A stretch of 64,000 bases of DNA, taken from NCBI GenBank assembly GCA_035468985.1, contig DATISF010000028.1, positions 62,001 to 126,000 of the forward strand. Direction: 5' to 3'. The notes under the pieces were generated by a model, which was given only the letters and a program-made list of their open reading frames with translations, did no database searches and was not told where the DNA came from. Shown one piece after another: positions 58,053 to 64,000 of the stretch. This stretch comes from DASVHS01 sp035468985 (lineage in GTDB: Bacteria > Acidobacteriota > Thermoanaerobaculia > Gp7-AA8). Position 1 is the first letter of the stretch. Each line of letters starts with the position of its first letter. Position numbers and translations under genes: made by a program.

Positions 58053-58681
58053 CCCACCCTCGCGCTGTCGACGCGCGCCCGCTTCATTCTCTGCATCTCT
58101 TCCTCTTCCTGCTGCTGGACGGAGCGAAGGAGCGCTTCCGCTTCGCCCTGCTGTTCCTGGGACTGCTCCTTCTGGCCGGCGGACGGAGCCTTCTGATTTT
58201 GCTGCTGCGGCGATTGCGGTTGCTGTCCCTGCTTTCCGCCCGAGGACCGCTTCATCTGATGCAGCCGCTCGAGTGCGATCTCGAGATTCCGCTTCGCCTG
58301 AGCGTCACCGGGGCGGAGCTTGAGCGTGTCGACGTAGTCGCGGATCGCGTACTCGTAGGCCTTGGCCTCGAGCGCGCTGTTGCCGCGGTTGTACAGACTG
58401 TCGGCGCGAAGAGCGGGATCGGTCATCGCTCGCGAGAGAGTGGCCGATCCCTCCGACATCTTGCCGGATGCGATCTGTGCGGTGCCGAGATCGAACGCCG
58501 TGCGCGAATTCGGAGCGAGCTTGTCGGCGGTCGCGAACGACTGCGCGGACTGGTCATAGAGTTTCGCCGAGTATTGCTGCGCACCGCGCTGCGCGGCCGC
58601 ATGCGAGTTCGTCTCGCGCCAGATGCGATTCCAGATCGCCATGGGCGAGAGCGCCAGCAGCAGCATCACCGCCGCCCTCAT
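58046..58681 (-). CDS. batC: BatC-like TPR protein
   Basis: This 211-residue protein has an N-terminal hydrophobic segment (AAVMLLLALSPMAIW), then TPR-like helices (about 45-140: YDQSAQSFATADKLAPN, ADSLYNRGNSALEAKAYEYAI). A Gln/Glu-rich tail (GQQPQSPQQQNQ, EQSQEQQGEAEALL) matches BatC proteins, which end in such low-complexity sequence. It is a probable assembly factor in the periplasm with BatA/BatB. The ATG at 58681 overlaps the batB stop (ATGA); the longer frame is not needed. Confidence 0.83.
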   Translation of the reverse strand: MRAAVMLLLALSPMAIWNRIWRETNSHAAAQRGAQQYSAKLYDQSAQSFATADKLAPNSRTAFDLGTAQIASGKMSEGSATLSRAMTDPALRADSLYNRGNSALEAKAYEYAIRDYVDTLKLRPGDAQAKRNLEIALERLHQMKRSSGGKQGQQPQSPQQQNQKAPSAGQKEQSQEQQGEAEALLRSVQQQEEEEMQRMKRARVDSARVGW

Positions 58682-59637
58682 TCCGCACCCCGGTTTGCGA
58701 GCGATCCGCAGAAGAACGCCGCGAAGGCGATCGCCAGCGGCCACTGGTATCGATCGATCGGCACCCGGATCGGCCTGCTGCGATCTCCGGCCGCGCTTCG
58801 TTGCGCGAGAAGCGGACCGAGGGCGTTCTCGGAAAACGGATTGTCGAGAAAACGTCCGCCGGTGGTTCGCGCGATGCGCTGCAGCACGTCGGACTGTTCG
58901 CGCGTGGTGATGATCTCGCCCGACTCGTCGCGCAGCACGCCACTGCCGGTCGGAATCGTGGCCCCTGCCGGCGTACCGACCGCAATCGCCGAAACACTCA
59001 CCCCCCGCGTCTTGGCGCGATGCAGGGCCTCGGTCAGCGTGAAGCGGCCACCCTGTTCTTCGCCGTCGGAGATGAGGACGATGTCCGCCTTCGCGTTCGT
59101 CTCGGCCTGCAGCAGCTTGAGCGCCGCCGTGATCGACGCGCCGAGGTCGGAGCCGGGCTCGCCGACCTCCCCGGGCTGGAGGGTATCGATCAGCGAGATC
59201 ACCGCCTCATCATCGTTCGTCAGCGGCGCCACGACTTCCGCCTGCCGCTCGAACGCGACGACCGCGATGCGTCCCTCGCCGGCCTCGACCAGCCGCTTGG
59301 CGATGGCCTTCGCCGCCGCGAGCCGCGAGGCACCGACGTCCTCGGCGGCCATGCTGTTCGAGACGTCGATCACGATCACCCGGCTCGACTCCCGGTTGGT
59401 GACCGGGATGGTCGTAAATCCCGCTTCCGGACCGGCGAGTGCGACAGACGCTGCGACGAGCGCCAGCGCGAGCAGATACGGGCGGAGCACGCGGGCCGGA
59501 TTGGCGACGCCACGCAGCCGCTCGGAAACGAGCCGCTGCGCCACACGCGTGCGCGACCGTTCGCGAGCGAGCAGAAAGACGAGCACGACGGGAGCAGCGG
59601 CCGCGAGCCACAGCCAGAGCGGCGCGCGGAACATCAT
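58678..59637 (-). CDS. batB: BatB-like VWA membrane protein
   Basis: This 319-residue protein has a von Willebrand A domain (about 85-270) flanked by membrane helices: two at the N terminus (LWLWLAAAAPVVLVFLLA and YLLALALVAASVALAG) and one at the end (QWPLAIAFAAFFCGSLA). The MIDAS motif is DVSNSMAAED with a downstream Asp in LISDGEEQGG. It is a sister of batA, coupled at both ends by ATGA. I chose the ATG at 59637 over a longer start. Confidence 0.88.
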   Translation of the reverse strand: MMFRAPLWLWLAAAAPVVLVFLLARERSRTRVAQRLVSERLRGVANPARVLRPYLLALALVAASVALAGPEAGFTTIPVTNRESSRVIVIDVSNSMAAEDVGASRLAAAKAIAKRLVEAGEGRIAVVAFERQAEVVAPLTNDDEAVISLIDTLQPGEVGEPGSDLGASITAALKLLQAETNAKADIVLISDGEEQGGRFTLTEALHRAKTRGVSVSAIAVGTPAGATIPTGSGVLRDESGEIITTREQSDVLQRIARTTGGRFLDNPFSENALGPLLAQRSAAGDRSRPIRVPIDRYQWPLAIAFAAFFCGSLANRGAE

Positions 59638-60641
59638 GCCGTCACCTTCTGCCACAGAGTCTCGCCGCCGGTCAGCGCGAACAGCAACAACGCCAAACCA
59701 CCGGCGAGCGGCCAGACGTACAACTCCTCCACGATTTCAGTTTTCGGCGCCGTCAGCCGCGATTTCTCGAGCCGGTCGATCCGGGTGAGCACTTCACTCA
59801 TCGCCCTCGCATCGGTGGCGCGGAAATACTCGCCGCCGGTGGCATCGGTGATGGCCTTCAATGTCTTCTCGTCGATCTCACCGCGGATGTGCTGGTAGAC
59901 GGTCTCGATCTCGCCCGTGAACGGGTTCTGGCGCTTGATCGGAAGCGGGACCGGACCCTCGCTGCCGACGCCGATCGCGTAAATCTTGATTCCGTAACGC
60001 GCGGCGAGGGACGCCGCCACGACAGGGTCAATCGAGCCTGCGTTGTTCACGCCGTCGGTCACCAGAATGATCACGCGGCTACGGCTCTTCGATCCGCGCA
60101 GCCGGTTCACGCACGTGGCGATCGCGTGTCCGATGGCCGTGCCGTTTCCGTTCTCGCCAACCTCGGCACGATCGAGAATCGAGCGCGCAACATCGCGGTC
60201 GAACGTGATCGGGACGCGCGTGACCGCCCGCACGCCGAACGTGACGATTCCGATGCGATCGTCGACCCGGCGTTGGACGAAGTCGCCGATGAGATCCTTC
60301 GCCACCGCGAACCGGTTCCGCGGTCGAAAATCCTCGGCGGCCATACTTCCCGATGCGTCGAGCGCCACGACGATGTCGATGCCGTAGCGATCGTTCGCGG
60401 CCGCGCGAATCACGCGTTGCGGCCGCGCCAGTGCCACCGTCACCAGGAGCAACGCCATGGCCTCGAGGAAGAACGGAATGAGTGCGGTGCTGGTGAGAAA
60501 GGATCGTTTCGGCGAGAGAAGCGCCAGCGAGGAGAAGCGGAACGCGCCGAAGCGGCGCCGGCGATCGCGAATCCAGAGAATGATCCGCGCGGCGACGGCC
60601 ACGGCGAGCAGAAGCGCGAGCGGCGTGGCGAAGCGGATCAT
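59634..60641 (-). CDS. batA: BatA-like VWA membrane protein
   Basis: This 335-residue protein has the same layout as BatB: N-terminal helices (PLALLLAVAVAARIILWI and ALIPFFLEAMALLLVTVALA), a VWA domain with MIDAS DASGSMAAEDF and LVTDGVNNAGS (about 90-290), and a C-terminal helix (WPLAGGLALLLFALTGG). It is implicated with MoxR ATPases in metal-dependent protein assembly or stress tolerance. The ATG at 60641 overlaps the preceding stop. Confidence 0.9.
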   Translation of the reverse strand: MIRFATPLALLLAVAVAARIILWIRDRRRRFGAFRFSSLALLSPKRSFLTSTALIPFFLEAMALLLVTVALARPQRVIRAAANDRYGIDIVVALDASGSMAAEDFRPRNRFAVAKDLIGDFVQRRVDDRIGIVTFGVRAVTRVPITFDRDVARSILDRAEVGENGNGTAIGHAIATCVNRLRGSKSRSRVIILVTDGVNNAGSIDPVVAASLAARYGIKIYAIGVGSEGPVPLPIKRQNPFTGEIETVYQHIRGEIDEKTLKAITDATGGEYFRATDARAMSEVLTRIDRLEKSRLTAPKTEIVEELYVWPLAGGLALLLFALTGGETLWQKVTA

Positions 60642-61375
60642 GCCGCCTCCTGCTCTTCCTGCTGCGGCGGAGGAATCAGATCGAGAGCTCGCGCGGCAAT
60701 GGAGTCGAAGTCCGCCGCCGGCGCTCCCCACGGCGAGAACTTCTCGAGGTCTCCCTGCCTCAGGATCTCAGCGATCGCCGCGACGTGTTCCGAGGCGACG
60801 CGCGGCAGCAGCTGCGACGTCGTCAGGTCCATGCCCAGGTGGGGTGAGAGTCTGGAGAGGTAGAGGCGTGTGGCGTCGGCGAGAACGGCCCAACGATTCC
60901 GGCGATCGGGATGCTCGCGCAGATCGGCAACCGTGCGTCGGAAACGCTCCGCCGGGTCGATTTGCGGTTCCTCTTCCGTGATCGATTCGCGCCGCCGCGA
61001 CAGGATCAGGGTCGCGATCCAGGCCGCCGCAGCGAGCAGCGCGGCGATCCCGATCAGCACGAACGGCCGCCGCGGCATCGGCAATGGCACGGGCGGGCGC
61101 AACGGCGCAGGATCGAGTTTGTCCTTCGGCTTGAGCACCGAATGGACCGGGACCATGAGATGGCGAAAGCGCACGTCGCCGCTGACACCGCTCAGCGCGA
61201 CCGGCTTCGGCTCGAACGTGCGGATGATCACGCGGTTGCCGTGCTGCGACACGATCTCGTACGACGGCGACGCATCGAGCACAACCGGCTTCTGAAAGTC
61301 GATCGTGACGAGATCGCCGACCGTCGGCGCGGCCGGCCGGAACGTCGCCGTGAACACAAGGAAGAGAAAAATCAT
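60638..61375 (-). CDS. Membrane protein of the Bat operon (DUF4381-like position)
   Basis: This 245-residue protein has a short N-terminal hydrophobic stretch (IFLFLVFTATFRPA), probably a signal. A beta-rich periplasmic part (about 20-95), a membrane helix near 105-125 (VLIGIAALLAAAAWIATLIL) and a cytoplasmic helical domain (about 145-235) follow. This layout and its place between the DUF58 and batA genes match small Bat-operon membrane proteins. The sequence match to DUF4381 itself is uncertain. Both ends overlap neighbours by ATGA. Confidence 0.7.
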   Translation of the reverse strand: MIFLFLVFTATFRPAAPTVGDLVTIDFQKPVVLDASPSYEIVSQHGNRVIIRTFEPKPVALSGVSGDVRFRHLMVPVHSVLKPKDKLDPAPLRPPVPLPMPRRPFVLIGIAALLAAAAWIATLILSRRRESITEEEPQIDPAERFRRTVADLREHPDRRNRWAVLADATRLYLSRLSPHLGMDLTTSQLLPRVASEHVAAIAEILRQGDLEKFSPWGAPAADFDSIAARALDLIPPPQQEEQEAA

Positions 61376-62280
61376 CGCCGGCGAATGATCCTGTCGCGGA
61401 AGAACCGCAGTAACTGGCGATCGTAGGAAACGGCCGTCGAGATCGGAAGCCAGTCGATTCCACTGCTGCGAAAACGGCGTTCGAGCTGCTGATGCCGCTG
61501 CGCGGCGCGTTTGCCGATGTCGGTCCGCCGCAGATCGATGAGACGCGCCTCACCCGTCTCCGCGTCGACCACGCGCGTCAGGCCGGGATGCGGGAAATGC
61601 TCCTCGCGCGGATCGGAAATGGAGATGGCGATGAGATCGTGCTTGCGGTCGAGGCGCTTGAGCGCATGCTCGAACGCACCGTCGAGGAAATCCGAGATCA
61701 GGATCACCACCGCGCGCTTGGCGCTGACCCGCTCGAGGAATCGCGTAGCCTGCTCCATGTCCGCCATTCCGCGCGCGCCTGCCACCGCGGCATCAACCAT
61801 CGCCCTCACGATGACCTGCGCGTGCCCTCTCCCCTTTCGCGGCGGGACATACTTGCGCACGCGGTCGGAAAACAGCAGCAGGCCGACCCGATCCGAGTTC
61901 TGGACCGCGGAGAACGCAAACACCGACGTGAGCTCCGCGGCGATGTCGCATTTGCGCCAGTCGACCGAGCCGAACGACATCGATCCGGAGATGTCGACAG
62001 CGATGAGGATGGTCAGGTCGCGCTCTTCGACGAACTGCTTGACGTGCGGGACTCCGCTGCGCGCGGTCACGTTCCAGTCGATCGTGCGGATGTCGTCGCC
62101 CGGCTGATACTCGCGAACCTGCGAGAACTCGATGCCCCGGCCGTGAAACGCCGAATGGTAGTCGCCTGCGAATCCCTGGCGGATCAGGCGCGCGCTGAGA
62201 ACCTCGAGCGCGCGCACGCGGCGGGTCAGGGGCTCGTGGATCTCGGGAGGTTTGGATCGGAAGAGAAACCGCATGGCCAT
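61372..62280 (-). CDS. DUF58 protein
   Basis: This 302-residue cytoplasmic protein of the DUF58 family is a VWA-related partner of MoxR ATPases. Landmarks are SAFHGRGIEFSQVREYQPGDDIRTIDW (in parts), VEERDLTILIAVDISGSM and VILISDFLDG. It has a normal N-terminal arm (LEVLSARLIRQGFAGDYHS). The ATG at 62280 is preceded by a heptad-repeat hairpin; upstream frame extension would translate that repeat. It is coupled by ATGA to the next gene. Confidence 0.88.
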   Translation of the reverse strand: MAMRFLFRSKPPEIHEPLTRRVRALEVLSARLIRQGFAGDYHSAFHGRGIEFSQVREYQPGDDIRTIDWNVTARSGVPHVKQFVEERDLTILIAVDISGSMSFGSVDWRKCDIAAELTSVFAFSAVQNSDRVGLLLFSDRVRKYVPPRKGRGHAQVIVRAMVDAAVAGARGMADMEQATRFLERVSAKRAVVILISDFLDGAFEHALKRLDRKHDLIAISISDPREEHFPHPGLTRVVDAETGEARLIDLRRTDIGKRAAQRHQQLERRFRSSGIDWLPISTAVSYDRQLLRFFRDRIIRRR

Positions 62281-62286
62281 TACGTG

Positions 62287-62370
62287 TCCTCGATCCCCGG
62301 TCCTCGGTCCTCGGACCTGTCCGCCCGGGTGATGGCAACCGAGGACCGCGGACCGAGGACCGAGGACGGG
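62287..62370. repeat. Inverted heptad-repeat hairpin between moxR and DUF58 genes
   Basis: The left arm (62287-62317) reads TCCTCGA, TCCCCGG, TCCTCGG, TCCTCGG, ACC. The right arm (62338-62370) reads ACCGAGG, ACCGCGG, ACCGAGG, ACCGAGG, ACGGG. The loop is about 20 bp. It is the only gap of note (91 bp) inside the otherwise overlapping operon, and its last base is just before the moxR stop. Confidence 0.9.
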
Positions 62371-62371
62371 C

Positions 62372-63361
62372 TCACGGCACTGGCACCACTCCAAGAATTT
62401 GCTCGATGATCCTGTCCGCCGTCACGTTCTCGGCGGCTGCCTCGTAGCTGAGCACCAGGCGGTGACGCAGCACGTCGTGGGCGATGGCTTTGACATCCTC
62501 CGGGATCACGAATGCGCGGCCCTGGATGAAGGCGTAGCCTTTCGCCACGTGCGCGAGAGCGAGCGTGGCACGCGGCGACGCGCCGAACGCGACGTGCGGT
62601 GCAAGGCCGGGCAGCTTGAAGTCGGCGGGGCGGCGCGTCGCGTTCACGATCTGCACGATGTAGCGGCTGATCCGATCGTCGACATGCACGGCGGCGGCGA
62701 GATTCGCGATCTGCTCGACCTCTTCCAGCCCCAGCACCCGCTTTACGACGATGTCCTCGGCCATCGGATCGAGATACAGGCCGAGGATGCGCAGCTCCTC
62801 CTCCTGCGTCGGATACTCCACGTTCAACTTCATCACGAAGCGGTCCACCTGCGCTTCGGGCAGCGCGTACGTCCCCTCGTGCTCGATCGGGTTCTGTGTG
62901 GCGATGACGACGAACGGATCGGGAAGCGCGTAGGACGTGTCGCCGATCGTGACCTGCCGCTCCTGCATCGCCTCGAGGAGCGCACTCTGCACTTTGGCCG
63001 GCGCGCGGTTGATCTCGTCGGCGAGCACGAAGTTCGCGAAGATCGGCCCGAAACGCGCGTTGAACGTGCGGCCGGCCGGATCGAAGATCAGAGTGCCGGT
63101 GATGTCGGCCGGCAGCAGATCCGGCGTGAACTGGATGCGTCTGAACGTGCCATGGATCGCCGAGGCGAGCGTACGGACGAGGAGCGTCTTGGCGAGGCCC
63201 GGCAACCCCTCGACGAGCACGTGGCCGCGGATGAGGAGAGCGATGACGAGCCGGTCGACGATCGCCTGCTGTCCGACGACGACGCGGGCGATCTCGGCGC
63301 GCAGGCGGCCGATCGTCTCGTGCGCCGCCGCGATTCCAGCCTGAACGGAGGTCTGGTCCAT
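62372..63361 (-). CDS. MoxR-family AAA+ ATPase
   Basis: This 329-residue ATPase has Walker A GLPGLAKT (MoxR form), Walker B in NFVLADEINRAPAKVQSALL (in part), sensor 1 IATQNPIEHEGTY and the arginine-finger region LPEAQVDRFVMKL. It is the first gene of the operon and probably remodels or activates a complex with the DUF58 and VWA proteins. It is divergent from rsmA, and about 26 bp separate the two starts. Confidence 0.95.
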   Translation of the reverse strand: MDQTSVQAGIAAAHETIGRLRAEIARVVVGQQAIVDRLVIALLIRGHVLVEGLPGLAKTLLVRTLASAIHGTFRRIQFTPDLLPADITGTLIFDPAGRTFNARFGPIFANFVLADEINRAPAKVQSALLEAMQERQVTIGDTSYALPDPFVVIATQNPIEHEGTYALPEAQVDRFVMKLNVEYPTQEEELRILGLYLDPMAEDIVVKRVLGLEEVEQIANLAAAVHVDDRISRYIVQIVNATRRPADFKLPGLAPHVAFGASPRATLALAHVAKGYAFIQGRAFVIPEDVKAIAHDVLRHRLVLSYEAAAENVTADRIIEQILGVVPVP

Positions 63362-63387
63362 GGTCGCTACCAGTTTAGACTGCGCGC

Positions 63388-64000
63388 GTGCGGCCCAAGA
63401 AAAAATGGGGTCAAAACTTCCTGCGCAACCGGGGTGCGGTCGAGAAGATCGTCGCCGCGATCGAGCCGCGGCCCGGGGAAGTGATCGTCGAAATCGGCCC
63501 CGGCGAAGGCGTCCTCACCGAGAAACTGGCCACCCTCGGCAACGAGGTGATCGCCATCGAGATCGATCCCGATCTCGCTTCACGGCTTCGGATGCGCCTG
63601 CCGGGGGTCGAGGTCCGCAACGAAGACGCACTCGAGACTGCGTTCCCCACCCGGCCGTTCCGGGCTGTCGGTAATCTCCCCTACAACGTCGGCACGCCGA
63701 TCCTGCGACGGGTCATCGCCGATGGTCATCTGCGGCGCGCGGTGTTCATGCTGCAAAAGGAAGTCGCGCAGCGACTATCGGCGAAGCCGCGCGAAGAGCA
63801 GTACGGATTCCTCACTCTCTACGCACAGCTTTTTGCGACGGCGCGCATCGTCCTCACCCTTGGACCGAAGTCGTTTCACCCTCAGCCGAAGGTCGACAGC
63901 GCCGTGGTCGTCCTCGATCCGCATCCTCCTCCGGCGGATCACGGATTGCTCATCGACCTGATCAGCGCCGCGTTCCGCATGCGCCGCAAGAAACTGGTGA
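63388..64000 (+). CDS. rsmA: 16S rRNA dimethyladenosine transferase RsmA (5' part)
   Basis: About 204 codons are visible before the window ends. RsmA (KsgA) dimethylates A1518 and A1519 of 16S rRNA. It opens with KKKWGQNFLRN, then VIVEIGPGEGVLTEKLA (SAM site), IAIEIDPDLASRL, catalytic VGNLPYNVGTPIL (NLPY), LMLQ-like FMLQKEVAQRL and FHPQPKVDSAVV, and ends AFRMRRKKL. The start is GTG 63388, since no ATG fits the conserved KxxGQNFL opening. Confidence 0.93.
   Translation, partial: MRPKKKWGQNFLRNRGAVEKIVAAIEPRPGEVIVEIGPGEGVLTEKLATLGNEVIAIEIDPDLASRLRMRLPGVEVRNEDALETAFPTRPFRAVGNLPYNVGTPILRRVIADGHLRRAVFMLQKEVAQRLSAKPREEQYGFLTLYAQLFATARIVLTLGPKSFHPQPKVDSAVVVLDPHPPPADHGLLIDLISAAFRMRRKKLV

Overview
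The window is a high-GC (roughly 60-65 % by eye) bacterial chromosome segment. I place it in the Acidobacteriota, possibly near Thermoanaerobaculia. The reasons are an Oar-like TonB receptor with an N-terminal carboxypeptidase-regulatory domain, an energy transducer TonB with Gly/Val-rich repeats, PATAN/DUF4388 and MerR-TPR proteins, many secreted beta-sandwich and LRR proteins, and a surface-protein tail of the HIDELRSAL / AAHLMEIRAGTQ type. The placement is inference; there is no rRNA or tRNA gene here.

Layout. 1-3.2 kb: end of a CCA/poly(A) nucleotidyltransferase, an exported protein, rsmD, phoH and ybeY, mostly joined by 4-nt overlaps. 3.2-3.9 kb: three tandem copies of a 140-bp palindromic element. 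3.9-13 kb: PATAN protein, methylmalonyl-CoA mutase large subunit, an SDR and a yeast-type cytosine deaminase that share an ATGCAT start, a 1290-residue LRR protein, and carA. 13-17 kb: collapsed remnant of a TonB receptor gene beside a complete one. 17-28 kb: LolC/E-type permease, remnant of a four-helix-bundle (S23/IVP) gene, M14 peptidase, murI, NtrC-type regulator, pepA, moaC, mobA, glycosyltransferase. 28-33 kb: five-gene coupled operon lepB-pcnB-cysteine desulfurase-receiver/PilZ-TPR. 33-41 kb: tonB, P5C dehydrogenase, outer-membrane proteins, a Ser/Thr kinase. 41-44 kb: two-subunit molybdenum hydroxylase, a likely user of the cofactor made by moaC/mobA. 44-46 kb: PIG-L deacetylase and gene fragments. 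46-56 kb: secreted enzymes, cupredoxin/IPT protein, MerR-TPR, Ku, an alkyltransferase-like protein, an aldehyde dehydrogenase. 56-63.4 kb: nine-gene MoxR/DUF58/Bat operon ending in GNAT and CsaA-like genes. 63.4 kb to the end: rsmA (5' part).

Two repeat families stand out. The first is a MITE-like imperfect palindrome of about 140 bp (nine copies), often abutting a stop codon and once inside a broken gene. The second, which I think is the most interesting feature, is a set of 7-bp tandem repeats. Most are arranged as inverted arms, the unit differs from locus to locus, and they lie between genes and inside gene ends (rsmD, pcnB, batD signal peptide, ATL tail, glycosyltransferase tail). At two loci such repeats bracket a small gene or remnant that resembles the four-helix-bundle S23/IVP family. 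I propose these as one class of element.
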